Notes: generated by a model from the letters alone, not told the origin. 64,000 bases of DNA from Mangifera indica (GCF_011075055.1 NC_058138.1:6406001-6470000), one strand, 5' to 3'. Counted from the stretch's first letter, positions 50,466-63,754 are shown. Program-made: numbers and translations.

Positions 50466-50586
50466 TTAGGGTTTATCAGATCAAGAGAATTGAAATTTAT
50501 GGTGAAATAAAAATAAAATAGAGTAGACAAAATGTTTGATGAAATACCTCAGAAGAGTCTTCAAGAGGCAGTTAAATTTTAGTAAA

Positions 50587-50667
50587 ATGGCCAGTGAAGA
50601 AGGCAACTTGAAATGTGAATGGAAGGACAAAGTTTTTCCAGATATCCAAAGAATTTATGACGACGAG
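50587..50667 (+). pseudogene. Orphan exon-like segment
   Basis: ATG followed by 27 codons (MASEEGNLKCEWKDKVFPDI, IYDDE) and a good GTAATA donor, phase 0. It reads like a first exon, but no downstream exon is seen. Divergent from, and 120 bp away from, the alpha-SNAP relic. Confidence 0.35.
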
Positions 50668-50739
50668 GTAATAAGAATGGTGGTATATGTATTCAAGGCT
50701 GGGGGTTTCATTCATATGATTCATTGGTAGTACTTTATT

Positions 50740-52206
50740 ATAAATATGGATTGAGTTACTCAAGTTAAAAATGATTTAGTTTGATTTTTGCTTGAGTTTA
50801 TAACTTAAATTTGTGGTTCAGTTATGTGGTTCGAGTTCATAGTTCATTGACAAAACAATATTGTTTCATCCAACAATGGGGAAAACGATGGTGTTTTATA
50901 CAATTCCTTGATATAACTTGAATTAAGGAGCGAATTATATTTGAACTGAATCGAGCCATCCTACATATCACAATTTAGATTGAGTTGAATTCCCTCTAAT
51001 TCGAGTCTGACTTGATTTTAAAATCAGCTAACTTTCCCAATTCAAACTCAACTTGAATTTGAGATCGAGTCAGCTCGATTCAATTCAACTATACAATAAC
51101 AATAGGTTTCTACGTTTTTTAATGAGAAACTTATAAGGTCCATCACTAAAAGTACACATTTATTTAGTTTTAGCAGGAGTATAAATAGTTAGTTGCTAAC
51201 ATTATGAAAATAGTACTTTTGACGATCGAATATTTATCCAGTTGCTATTTTTTTCTCACTAAAGACTTTTTTATTTTTTTAGTGTAGCAACAAATCAAAC
51301 CAAAAATTAGGTTAAATAAATTAACACAGCAGCAAACTAAAATTATAAACCGTTCAATTCTCACTCATACTTGAAGTCTTCTACACTTTTTGGATAAAGT
51401 CGACAAAGAGAAGGTAAGCAAAGAGATTGAGAGGGAGGAGTGACGGTGGAAGATTGGGAGACCTTTCGTTCGTTAGCAAAGAGACTGAAAGCGAGGAGTG
51501 ACAGTGGAAGATTTTGTGTGAGACCAAACTCATTTATAATAATGTGTAAAGTTCGGATTTGGGCTCCAACTCGCTTTTACAGTGCTTATCTCAAACTCAT
51601 TCGAACATCCCTTGGCTTGAGTTTGACTCAAATATAACATGATTCGATTTAATTTGATTTGACTTAAATTGATGGTTTGGATTCATTTGACCCGAAATTG
51701 ATGTAGCTTTATTTGGTTTGGATTTATAGCTCGAAACAAACAAAACCTTTTGACTTGAATTTAGTTTAAATTCAAATTAAATAATAATTCGAATAAAATC
51801 AAATCGAGATTTATATTTAATTACTTCATTGGTAATTTACATTGACTTATTTAACTAAATTCGAATCGAATTAAATTTGGTATAATACAATGTACGTATG
51901 GTTCATATCTAGACCTAAACCCTAACACGATCAAAGATAAAATCATGTTAAAATTTCTCAATCCTAAATCAAATCAAAATATTGTCAGGTTGACCTGACC
52001 GATTTGAATTAACCTAAACTATATAATAAGTAAGGGCATGTCAAAACACATATAATGACATGATTTGTTACAAAAAAACGCATTTTGTTAAATTTTAAGG
52101 AATAACACAATTTATTACACAATAATACACAAAAAAAAAAAGACATTTTAATATGAAATGATATTTTTTTCAAAACAAAATTGAGCTATTTCAAATTAAT
52201 ACTAAA
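50740..52206. other. Gene-free region with degenerate repeats
   Basis: 50.75-51.10 and 51.57-51.90 kb are full of TTGAATTCGAGT-type words also found at 22.95-23.2, 54.5, 56.3, 60.6 and 62.2 kb. A 62-bp stretch at 51.42-51.51 kb has two AGxGAGGAGTGACxGTGGAAGA copies 61 bp apart. No gene. Confidence 0.4.
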
Positions 52207-53714
52207 AAGGCATTTGGTTCACTGTATTAAAAGATTACTTTAATAATTTATTTTTTATTACTAATATTATTTTATTTGGTTTGTCATTAATAAAAAAATT
52301 TGAAAATTTTTTATAATTAATAGTGATGTGGTAGGTTAGTGGTGTCAATGGGCCGAGTTGGGTCGGCTCTGGCTTAGCCCATCAGGTTAATGGGTCGGGC
52401 TAGGCCTGAGGCCCAAATAGAAATAGGCCTTCGGGCCAGGTTGGCCTATTGATATATAAAGGCCCAAGGCCCGACCTATATAATAATGTGTCTTAATTGG
52501 GTTAGGCTTTAATCGGGTTAGGCAGGCCTATTTAATCAATTTTTTTAAAAAAATTTAATTAAATTTTTAAAAACACAAATTATTTTTTAATTATTAAAAC
52601 CGAAAACAGTATCCCGAATATTTTATTTATAATCTCTCACTTGTGGCAGAAGAATACTATAATTGTATGGTGAAAAATATTATAAATTGATAATATAGTA
52701 TAAATAAATTAATTTACATATTATATAAAATATAAAATATAAATAAAATATATCTACTATATAACATTTATCTAGTCACCTTCTATATCTAAATCTTTGA
52801 ATTTCTCAAAGATAAAGAATTATTATTTGTAAATTCAGATATTTTATAATATTTTGTAATTATAAAATTAAAATAAAAATAAAATTATAAATATAAAGAA
52901 TTATTATTTATGAATTTATATATTTTCTGAAAGAGAGTTAATAATAGAAAATTAGATTGAAAATATAATGAAATAATTGAGATTGAGAGATTAAAAGATT
53001 TGTAAATAAAAGTGAAAATGAAGAAAAATAGAATGAATTTATATAAACAAATAAATTAATTAAACAATTTAAAAAAATTAAACAGAGGCCAATGGCTTTT
53101 GCCACAAAAGGCAGAAGCAGATTCTGCCTCTGCCTTGTGGCTGAAGCAAGGCAAAAGCTTTGCTTCTCCAAGGCTAAAGTTAAAAAATATATATATTTTT
53201 TATTTTTATTTTTTATATATAGTATCGGACCGGATCGAGCTAGCCCATGGGCTTAATATTAAAACCCTAAACCCGACCCGAAAGGCTCATTGGCCTAGCC
53301 TGACATGCTATAGTGCTATGCCGGGTCTTCTCATGTCGGGCTTTTTTTTCATACTTCAGGTCAGGCCCATTTAGCCCAGCCTAATTGATGTGTCTATGGT
53401 AGGTAATATAAAATGTAATATGATTATCACTTCTACTTTAACTATTACTTATTAATTTTTATAACAAAATTACCTTTATTTTTAATTAATATAACAAGTC
53501 ATATAAAGAATATTATAAAATAATTATACTGAAGGACATTTAATTAAAATTATATCTTAGTTTTTTTTATTACATCCAACCAAACATAATAATTATTTAT
53601 ACTTACCAATTTTTATCAATATAATAATAATTTATACCTAATAATTTTCTAGGATATCTATCTTTATGACAATCTTTCATTTTTTGTAATAAAAGATTAT
53701 TCAAACCAAACATT
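52207..53714. mobile_element. AT-rich MITE, copy a, split by a hAT-like insert
   Basis: Starts GGCATTTGGTTCA and ends, inverted, AATGTTTGGTTTG. Both halves (52207-52336 and 53405-53714) match the element at 55137-55556, with shared AGATTACTTTAATAATTTAT-like, GTAATATGATTATCAC and ATAATAATAATTTATA words. Confidence 0.6.
52337..53396. mobile_element. Non-autonomous hAT-like element nested in the AT-rich MITE
   Basis: 1,060 bp. The octamer TGGTAGGT is exact on both sides (52329-52336, 53397-53404). Ends TAGTGGTGTCAATGGGC and, inverted, TAGACACATCAATTAGGC. Subterminal GGGCC/GGCCC-rich blocks and an AT-rich core. A hairpin lies at about 53093-53155 (GCCACAAAAGGCAGAAGCAG pairing with the following bases). 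No transposase. Confidence 0.8.
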
Positions 53715-53729
53715 ATATAATAGTTTATC

Positions 53730-54235
53730 TGTTGTCTTTTTATATGATCAATTGTAAGGATAAAAAAACAAAATATTATAATCAATAACCCAAGTAAATC
53801 TGTAACTTCAATTTTAAAATAATGCAACTAATAACCAAACAAGATTGACAACCATTTGTCAAATATTTAAAAAATTTAATTTTCAATTCATATAATGAAC
53901 GTCATTCTCATAAATATTAAAATTATTAACAAGTGCATGAATATGACACTCCAAACATAATAATTTCAAATTAATAATACTTATAACACATGAACAAAAA
54001 AAAAATGCAAATAGTTTTTTATAGGTCTCCCAAAAAGAGTTATTAAATTAAAATGAATGTCTTTGGTAATACATATTTTGTTTTTAATGATAAACTATTG
54101 ATTTCTTTGTTGATTCAAGTTAGGGAATATATATTTTATGAATTGAAACTTTTTTGGTTAAATGAAAAAAAATAAAGGATGTTAATTTTTTTTCCTTTTA
54201 CTATTATGATGCTATGCAATATTTTATTTAAAATT
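53730..54235. other. Intergenic, no gene seen
   Basis: AT-rich, unassigned. Confidence 0.4.
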
Positions 54236-54424
54236 TTCGGGTTAGTTCAGGTCAATTTGAGTTGGTCTCATGTCAACCCTAACCCAACCCAATTTTTCAA
54301 GGGTCAATCCTAATCTATCCCAAATTACTTTTTATGTTGAAAATCATAACCCTAACTTGATTTTTTTTGTATCGTATTGTGTTAGGTTAATAGGTCATGT
54401 CAAATTTTATTAGGTCTATTCATA
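54236..54424 (-). repeat. Dispersed repeat of unknown class, copy 3 (inverted)
   Basis: Reverse complement of the block at 23566 (TCAAATTTTATTAGGTCTAT, ATCATAACCCTAACTTGATT). Confidence 0.5.
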
Positions 54425-54699
54425 TTGATAAAATTAATGATATGGACAATACACCTTTTTAAAGTAAATTAAATATATAATTAGGAGTGGATACAAACTG
54501 AGTCAAGCTCGAACACCACTTTGCTGAAGAATCAAGTTGAGCTCACTTCTGATACTAGGTTGACTTAATATGGATGTAGCTTTTATAGAAACAATGTTAT
54601 TAAGAGTTTGTATGCACATGAATAGTTTGTGTAATTTTATCATAGTGGACAATATGATTCAAGGGTGAGAAAAAATAAGATTTGATAGCCTGTTAAAAC

Positions 54700-55830
54700 A
54701 TAGATAGAGTTGGATTTAGGTTGAGTTTGAATATGGTCAGACTTGAATCCTAAATAATAAGTTTTAGTTCAATCAAACTAATTAAAGATGTTGTTAGAGG
54801 TTGTCATTGAGATGAGTGTCACCAACGAGATAAACAGTAACATTGATGAGATGAAGAGCATAGTCAAAGGGAGATTTAAGATGAATTTGAGTTAAGCTAT
54901 CAAATTGAAACTCCAACATGAATTCAATACGAATTAAGTTAAACACTAATTTGAGTCAAGATGGTTTGGTTTGAGTGCAACCTTAGTTATAGATTCTGTT
55001 CAAGTCCATCGCTAATCTAGCCTTCCATGGGCCTCATTTGGGCTTGCTTCCACAATAACTTGTTTGGGTTAACCAAATCTATTCTATGAGTTGCCCATTT
55101 TGTTCTTATAGATATTGAGAACCACTAACACTTTAAGGGAGCGTTTGGTTGGAGGTTAATAAATATTACTTTAATAATCTATCTTTTATTACCTACGTTA
55201 CTTTGGTTTATAAGAATGATGATATAATAGTTAATATAAAAGGTAATATGATTATCACCTCCACAAGGTAATCTTAATTTTATTATAGTTATATTTTTAT
55301 TATTTTTTTAATGCAAAAAAATCTCATTTCAATTAATATAACCTATAACATAGAAATATTTTAGAATAATTATACCCAAAGACATTTAAGTAAAATAACA
55401 TACTAGTATTTTTTGTTACCTCTAACAAAATACAATAATTATTTATGCATAATTATTTTTACTAAATTTTATCAAACATAATAATAATTTATATTTAGTA
55501 ATCTTCAATGTAATCTTTCAATTTTAATAATAAAATATTTTTCAAACTAAACATCTGTCAAAGATAAGAATAAAACAATAATAATTTGTAAAATGAAGTT
55601 CAAAATATAATATTTGAAACAATCAGGCTAACATAAAATAATTTATAACCATAAGGATGAAAAAATTATCTCAAAATCTTTCTCTCGTTTCCAGGTTGTT
55701 ATTCTTCTTTTGGCCTCTAGACAATGTCCATGTCTAGTCAAAGTCTCACAGCTCTCTCTAGCTGGAAAGCACTCAATCAAGCTAAATGAATGTACATTTT
55801 TATTCTTGTTGGACCTTAGATGTTTTGATT
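54700..55830 (+). repeat. Duplicated ~0.7-kb block, copy 1 (with MITE inside)
   Basis: Matches 56306-57005 along its length: GACTTGAATCCTAAATAAT, ATCAAATTGAAACTCCAACA, CTTCCATGGGCCTCATTTGG, CAAAATATAATATTTGAAAC and TCAAAGTCTCACAGCTCTCT. The MITE at 55137-55556 is absent from copy 2. Non-coding. Confidence 0.75.
55137..55556. mobile_element. AT-rich MITE, copy b
   Basis: GGGAGCGTTTGGTTGGAGG at the left; inverted right end CAGATGTTTAGTTTG. It interrupts duplicated block copy 1, and copy 2 gives the empty site (ACACCATTTAAAGGATAAAA). The target duplication is at most TAA-like and not clear. Confidence 0.65.
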
Positions 55831-56305
55831 TAAGTCGATTTAGAATTTTTTTTAATTTAATTTTTATAGGCAGATTAACCAACCAGAATTAGGGTGATAC
55901 TGTTCACCCAATTGGCAGCCTAAAATATCAATCACCGATTGGCTCTTATTTGAGTGTGGCTTAGTTTGAATCCACTTTTATTTACATGATATTGGAGCAA
56001 TCCATAAGTTTGAGTATTGTGTGTTGTTTGTGCATGAGTGAAGTTGAATTTTTCACTTGGTTATGAATACTTGAATGTATGGGAATAGAATTTTTAAGTA
56101 GCTTTCGAATTTTCTTGATTTAATTTCTATAGTTAGGACAACCTACTAGAATTAGGGTGATACTGTTCACCCTATTGGCCACCTAAAATATTGATCATTG
56201 ATTGGCTCTTATTTGGGTGTGGTTTAGTTCGAATTCACTTTTACTTACCAAAATATTGGTAGTTCATTTATTAAATATATCTTGACTTTGCACAATTCAT
56301 ATTAT

Positions 56306-57005
56306 ATAGAGGGATGAGTTCAAATTGAGTTTGAACATGGTTTGACTTGAATCCTAAATAATTAATTTGAGTTTGATTGAATTGGTTAAAAGTATTGTTA
56401 AAGGTCATCATTAAAGTGAGAGTTACCGACTAGATGAATAGTATTATCAATGTAATGAACAATAATATTGACGAAATAAAGAGCGTTGTTAAAGAAAAAA
56501 TTGAGCTGAACTCCAATCGAGTTATCAAATTGAAACACCAACATAAATTCAACACAAATTGAGTCAAAGACTAATTGAAGTCAAGATGATTTAGTTTGAA
56601 TCTACTTCTAATTATAGATTCAAATTAGTTCCATCATTAATTACTCCAACATTCCATGGGCTTGATTAGGGCTTGCTTCCACAATAGCTTGTTATTCTAT
56701 AGTTTGACCATTTTGTTCTTATAAGCAATGGCTTCCACCAACACCATTTAAAGGATAAAAATAAAACAATAAAACAGTTTGATAAAAAGAAGGTTCAAAA
56801 TATAATAGTTGAAACAATCAGACTAAATGTAAAAAACTTGAAACCATAAAGATAAGAAAAAAATTATCTCAAGCCTTTCTCGCATTTCGAGTCCCTTCTT
56901 CTTCTTCTGCTGGTCTTTGTGAACAATGTTAATGTCTTGTCAAAGTCTCTATAGTTGGAAAACACTCAATCAAACTGACAGAATTTACATTTTAATCAAT
57001 CTTCA
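56306..57005 (+). repeat. Duplicated ~0.7-kb block, copy 2
   Basis: See copy 1 at 54700. In addition, 55860-55995 and 56120-56250 share ACCAGAATTAGGGTGATACT-type text, so the spacer between the two copies is also duplicated. Confidence 0.7.
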
Positions 57006-57164
57006 CATGTTAGGTCTCCACTGTCTTCTTCAATCATTCACACTATAGTTAATAGACTTTTACTATAATATCTCTTCATCCTATTTAGTTTTTCTTCTCT
57101 TGTAATCATTTAGAAACCACCCAAAATTACATTCACAGGCAATTTGACAATAAAAACAAAAAAC

Positions 57165-57240
57165 AACAAAAAGGAGGAGGAGGAGAAGAAGAAGAAGACA
57201 AAAGAAAGGAAGAGAAGAAGAAAAAACAAGAATTACGAGA
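57165..57240. repeat. Polypurine tract (GGA/GAA)n
   Basis: About 75 bp almost free of pyrimidines (AGGAGGAGGAGGAGAAGAAG and on). 57.24-58.11 kb after it has no gene I can see. Confidence 0.7.
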
Positions 57241-58112
57241 ACTCAGGCAATTTCACAATGTCAGCATTTCACCACATACACTAGCATAACAATTCAACAC
57301 TTGAAATCACAAAAGCAGGAGTGAACATGGGAAACATAGCAGCATAAATTGACATAATACAGATTCAATGCAATTTCACAAGATAGCAATTCTCAGAGAG
57401 CAAACACAACAGAGAATGTCATACATTGGCATTGTAACAACATGCCTCAACTGTGTGAACTTGCAAGGAATTTCTGAGATTTGATGAAATATCTGAACAA
57501 ATAATAGCAAATAACAGATATGTTGTAGATTGAGTGAAATGAATATCAGATCTAAAGAAATAGTATAGATCTAACATCAAGAGCTAATATTTGATATAAC
57601 ACTTGAGACAATCAGAAATATCAACGGCAAATATGTAGATCTACATTATTAATATTAATAAAGACAATCCAGCTGCTATGCCAATGACTTGCCAAAAAAT
57701 CTTAAAGTCGAAGCCAGTAACCCATAGCCTTTAGTTATGTCTTTGTAGCCCCTCACATGTACCGAGGGAGATTTTTTTTTTTTTCTTTTGAACTTTTGTT
57801 TTGAAAAAGTTTTCTATAAATGCATAAAATATTGAGGCTTGTACGCCGATTTGGGCTGTTGGGCTTTCGGCCTGAGGTCTTTTTGAAATTTCCATTATTA
57901 TTAGCATGCAATAATTTTAGGTAAGTCTAACGTTAAAGGGTGAGTTTACGCTACATACTTCCAGTAAATATTTTAGCTATTGTGCTCATTCTTTTTTACA
58001 GCACACAAAAGTAAGTTTAGTAGCTTCAAAAAATTTTCAAAATTACATATGTATTAAAAATGACTAATTTACATATAATATTTTAATTTTTATGATACAT
58101 CATCTTTTTATA
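57241..58112. other. Intergenic, no gene seen
   Basis: Slightly less AT-rich at 57.25-57.75 kb but every frame is short. Unassigned. Confidence 0.4.
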
Positions 58113-58626
58113 TAAGGGTGTACATAGTCTGGTTTGATATGATTTAAAAAAATTTTTAAACTAAACTAAAAAAAAATTTAGAAAATTTTTAAATCAAACC
58201 AAATAAAACCAAACTGAAAAAATATGATTTAGTCTGATTTAAATTATGCTTTGAATTTATTAAAATCATTCCCTTCTAAATATTATTATTTAATAAATTT
58301 ATAATTTTTTAGAACATAATATAAATATGTAAAATAAATATGAATTATATATACAATATAAATATAAAAAATGAAAAAATAAGTTGTATATCTTATCACT
58401 TATTAAAAAATTATGTCAAATATAGTTATATATATTTTAAAGAAAATATGATTTATAGTGTGATTCAGTTTGAAAATTATTCAAATTATAATCTAAACTG
58501 AAAATGGTTTTTTAAAAATTTATCAATCCAAACCAAAATAATTTTACAAACCAAATTAAATCAAATCATAATTTTTAAGTGATTTAGTTTGGTTTTACAA
58601 TTTAAACCAAATTATGCACACCCTAA
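58113..58626. mobile_element. hAT-like MITE, copy 2 (inverted relative to copy 1)
   Basis: Ends TAAGGGTGTACATAGTCTGG and, inverted, TTAGGGTGTGCATAATTTGG. The body is the reverse complement of 24208-24744 (AGAACATAATATAAATATGT). Flanks TTTTATA and TTTTACA are only roughly alike. Confidence 0.65.
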
Positions 58627-58898
58627 TTTTACAAGTGATTTATAGTGTGTATATTTCCCAAATGATGGGGGATAATGATAATTAGAAAGCCTGAAGGGAG
58701 GCAATTGAATTTTACCGATTAGTGGAGAATCCGAACCTGATTCCAAAGCTGTAGCTTATAAGTGACAAAGTCCAAACCTAGCGCTTGAGTTTGACTTGTG
58801 GCCCGGCAAATCAAAAATTTGGCTAGTAGTTGGCTTTATGCCCAGTCGCCTCCATCACAAATTCGCCCATTTGGGCTTTAAAATCTTATTTATAGTTA

Positions 58899-59366
58899 GG
58901 CCCAAAGACTTCTTCCCACCCAAGTATAGTAAAATCTCAAACATACACTTGCTAACTTTTAAAAATATAAACACTTATTTATCATCAAACTTCTATTAGA
59001 ATTTTTTATTATAGTTAAGGGTAAAAAGTTATTTTATCAGTAATATTAAAAAAATTATAATTTTATTCTTCTCCATCGACAAAGATATATTTTTATCAAC
59101 AGAGACGAAGAGACATATATCACTATTTTCAAAATTGGAAAAATTTTGAAAATGATATGAAATTATTAGTTTTCAAAATCTGGAGAGGAAAAAGAATGAA
59201 ATTATAACTTTTTAAATATTATTAATAAAATGATGGTTTTACCCTAAACTATAAGAATAAAATTCTAACTGAAATTGAGTGATGGGAGGGTGTTTTGGTT
59301 TGAAAATCAATGGATATGTATTTAAAATTTCACTATACCTTAGGTGGGATTTCAAGCCTTTATGCC
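58899..59366. mobile_element. Foldback Mutator-like MITE, copy 3 (short)
   Basis: 468 bp. Ends GGCCCAAAGACTTCTTCCCA and, inverted, GGCATAAAGGCTTGAAATCC, then CACCTAAGGTATAG, as in copies 1 and 2. Flanks TTATAGTTA (58890-58898) and TTACGGTTA (59367-59375) agree at 7 of 9. Most of the inner region is deleted and the arms are more diverged, so it looks oldest. Confidence 0.65.
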
Positions 59367-59375
59367 TTACGGTTA

Positions 59376-62300
59376 TTTGTGGGCCGGGTCATATCCACCA
59401 TTTACAATTTCTATTATCTAAATTAAATGTTACAAAAATGAGTTTATAATAATATTTAGTTTTATCATCTTTGAAAGATGATGAAGTTCATTATCCACCA
59501 TCTCAAAATGACTAATATTATGAGTATATATTTTTTTGTATATAATTTAGATATACAGATAATGTATTTTTATTTTAGTATTATCAAGAAACCATTAAAG
59601 AACATATTAAACTTGAAAGATGTCAAATTAAAATAATAAATTTCTCAATAGACTTGTTATATTATATGTTTTTAGTCTACTTTTTTTAATTATATATTGT
59701 TAATAAAACATAATGTTTTTATGAACCCATGTTTGGATATATTTAGAAATCTATTTTTGAGCTAAAATGTATTTCTTATAAAATTAAAAAAATCATTAAA
59801 TATCTAACTTATAGTATAACAAATTAATGAATTTTCATTGCACAATCATGTGAATTATTAAGATCATAGTTATCAAGAATCCTACGATATACAATATGTA
59901 TTTTATAATATGATATAATACAGGTGGAAAACAATATGTATCATAAAGTGTATCAACTTAATAGTAAACATAGTATACGATACGATATGTATTATACAAT
60001 ATAATATATATTACCGATACAAATCAATACATCTTTTTAAAGAAATTGATGATGTAATATGAATATATATGAAAAATTTTAAATTTTTGAAAGTGTTTAT
60101 GATATTTTCTAAAATGATAACTTATCAATTAGGATTTTTATTATTTTATTTTTTAAAAAAGTGTATTATGCCATACAATACTAGATACATGATATTAAAA
60201 ATTAAATTTTTCATACACAATACGGCTATCATGATTAAGATAGTTATAAGTTATTAGTATGAAGAAAACTAGAAATTTAATTTTCTAATATGATATTTTT
60301 TTTATACATATTATGGGTGTGAATCTCTAATTATTATTATTATTATGAAAATATTATTCATTATTGGACTAAACCCTTCTTAGTTGGATTTTTCCTAACT
60401 AATAATCTCATTGCATAAAATAAAAACATAATATAATATTTTGGTCCATCAATCTCACAATCAACTATGGTTGAATTCGGTTTGTTTTTACTTAGCCAAA
60501 AAAAAAAAAAACTACGGTTGGATTTGTACCATCTCTAAATAAGACTCAATTTAAATTTAATTTAAACTCATTCAGATTAGCTCAAATCATAAACGATAAC
60601 ATTAGAGTTGTTTTTAGAAAAATAAAAGTCACCAAAAAAATCACCAAAAAAGAAAATTTTCAATATGAAACAATTCAGTTTATATCCACCTCTACATTAA
60701 AACATATTTCTTTTTTCTTTTCCTTTTCTAAATCTCTTAAATTCAAACATGCTAATATTAACATCAATCATACATTCAAGTACGAGTACATTCAAACCAA
60801 ACTCGACAAGGGTGAATTCGAATTCAACTCAAACTTATTTGAACCATCTCAAATGGTAAATAGTAACATAAGCAAGAAAAAGATTTGCCAAAGAATAAAA
60901 AAGTTGTCAAAGAAACAGAATCGTTGAAAAACAAAATTTTCAATGCGACAATACTAACGAATCCTTGAACTTGAGTTAAACTAAAACTTCAATTTAAGTT
61001 TAACTTATTCTAGCCTAAAATGAACTCGAAGCCAAGACAACTTGGTTCAAATCCACCCTTTTATTCAACGTAAACATAAATTTCTTTTTACTTCTTCCGA
61101 ATCTCTTAAATCCAAACATACCATCTTATTGGTTACATACTATATCGTACAAGTTTTCATCTTTGATCAAACCTTGACCACGATCCCTGGAACATGATTC
61201 TAAGGAGAAAACTGGCTGAAGAATGTCCAACCATTTTTATATCCAAGAACTTGCTCAACCATGAGAAAGAGACTTTTTGTGCATAGAACCAACCAACTGA
61301 TAAGTGCATACCGTGTTAGCATGTGTGAAATACACACTTTCTTTTTTTTTCAACACGATAACATTAGGAATAATATAATATAATATACATAATATTATTT
61401 ATATCTCTTATAGTACAAACAAAATATTTTCATTTTAATTATTTTATATATATTTTTTTTTTCAGACTAAATTCTTGGTTGTTGGAAAACATCTGAGGAG
61501 AGCCAACAAAGCTGGACGTGTTTGGGGCTTATGTGGGCAACAAGGGATTTTAGAGTTTGTGAAAATAATAAGATCCAACTAAAACAAAACTTGCCAATAA
61601 TAAATCAGAGCAAGAAGCGCCAAATCCTCTAATGTTCTTTATATAATTTTTAGTTTTTATAAAAATTAATCAAGGATGGATAAAAAAATTTATAACCTTT
61701 TTAAAGTAAAATTCTTGTTTAACTTCAGTACAGACAAAAAAATTTATCTTTTTATATACTTTATAAAAAGAAAAAAATTAGCTAATTGTATTAACAAATT
61801 TAATAAAGAGATGAGATAATAAGCTTTTCAAATTTAAATAATTTAAAATCATCCTTTTACCAGAGTTGGGATGAAAAATAGTAATTAAGTTCAAATATAA
61901 TATAAATAAAAGCCTATAGGATCATGTGATGATGAATAGGAAACATGCACATAATTATTTAAAAATTTCCACCCATTCTATTCTCCGTTGACAAAAAAAT
62001 AAAAAAATATAGTTGACTAACGGTTGACTGTCTCCTTTTGGAATTTAGAATTTAGTGGATTTTGAACTAACATATATTTCCATTTTGTTGTGCTATGATC
62101 AAGTGGGCTGGTTATAAGATTCAAATCAAAATTAATTAAATAACTTTGAATGCTCTTGATATATTTGTGTAGGTGTTATAACTTATAAGATTCAAATCAA
62201 AATTAAATTAAACCATTCAACTGAAACTCAAATTTGAATTTGGCTTAGTCATGTCATACCTCATTCGAATCGAATTGGTTTGAATCTATTCATGAAGAAA

Positions 62301-63750
62301 GAATCAGAAGATGTAACATCATTAAGTTGAATCAGTCCATTAGGGAAATTCCACATTTGAAAATGACCTAAAAACAAAAAGCTAGTGGTTGTAATAGAAA
62401 ATTTCTTGCTATTGGCTTTGAGATAAAACGTGAAGAAAGGTTTCTATCGTTCTAAAATTATTGAACCAATAAGGAACCGTCACATCAGGTTGTCTGACGT
62501 GCACGAGCTCCATCATTGGCCCCTAAAATTCATAGAAAAATATTCCTATTATTTTTGCATGTGAAATCAAAAGAACATACTAAATAATAGTCGTCGGTCC
62601 ACTACCTAAAGAGCCCACTTGTTCCATCAATCTTTGCAAAATTTTCTCCCATTCACCTTCAATGTGTAATAATAATATTATTATTACTATTATCTTATTT
62701 AGTTTGTTAAGTAATAAAAAATATTATTTAGATAATTTAAAGGTAATTGAAATAATCTAATAATTAATTATAATTTTCCCTTATCTATTATTATTTTAGG
62801 ATAAAAACACCTTATTATTTAATTAAAATAACAATAAAATTATGTGTATCTATTATAGTATATAGATGATATGTCATCGTGTGATTTTGAATTAAAAACA
62901 AAACAATATATAATTATAAAATAACATCTTATCTATATATATAAATTGTGTAGAAAAAATAAATACAGATAAATTGCTTTTAAAATAATAAGTAACCCTT
63001 AACCTTTGTAATCTTTCCTCTTTCACAATGTCATTTACCAAGATCTCGATTCCTTGGTTGCATTGCCCTCACTTACATGACTAGAAATCTGTGGTTGGCT
63101 TCATGAGACTGTCCCTTTTTTATTGTCACCACCCTTTTGTTTTCCATTGGATCACCATCATCACTTTGATATTGCCCTCCACCTAATCCCATGACATTGC
63201 TCTCTCGATGTTGATCCAAGGTGGGCCAACATACCTTAACAATAAGTGTTAGACTCTTCAATTCAATCCACACATTTTGATTTACTACAATTTATCCTAT
63301 TTCATTTCTCTCAAATCTCCCACCTTTGAATTGTCGTAGTTTTCTGCTAACACATTTTAGAGTATTTCAAAAAAGTAATATTTTTTTATTGTTTTATTAT
63401 TACAAACCAAATACTATAATTATTTATATACGTTAATTAATTGAACAAATAATGTTCTAATGACGCAAGTCAGGTTGGGCCTCAATTCAAAGGAGATGAA
63501 GGGCCAAAAAGTCTAACACCTAATAATCTTCAAGACAATTTCATAGGCTCAAATTTCATTTTAGATAATAAAAAATTACTCAATCCAAAAACATTCTTAG
63601 TATTTAAGAATAAAATCTGGACCCACAGGGACTAAAATGCAAAGAATAAAAAATCTCGTATGCATGGAAATTAAAGAAAATGAATCAAGTAGACTTGACC
63701 TAGTCATCCCCCAGACCACAGGTAAAGCCCCGAAGCATATACTTACAATG
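59376..63750. other. Large gene-free region
   Basis: Very AT-rich, every frame short. 60.47-60.79 and 60.80-61.14 kb are diverged tandem copies (AAATCTCTTAAATTCAAACA and GAATCTCTTAAATCCAAACA). 62.65-62.9 and 63.37-63.45 kb hold pieces of the AT-rich MITE family. The 66-codon minus frame at 63073-63273 is not convincing. I saw no tRNA gene. Confidence 0.5.
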
Positions 63751-63754
63751 CACC

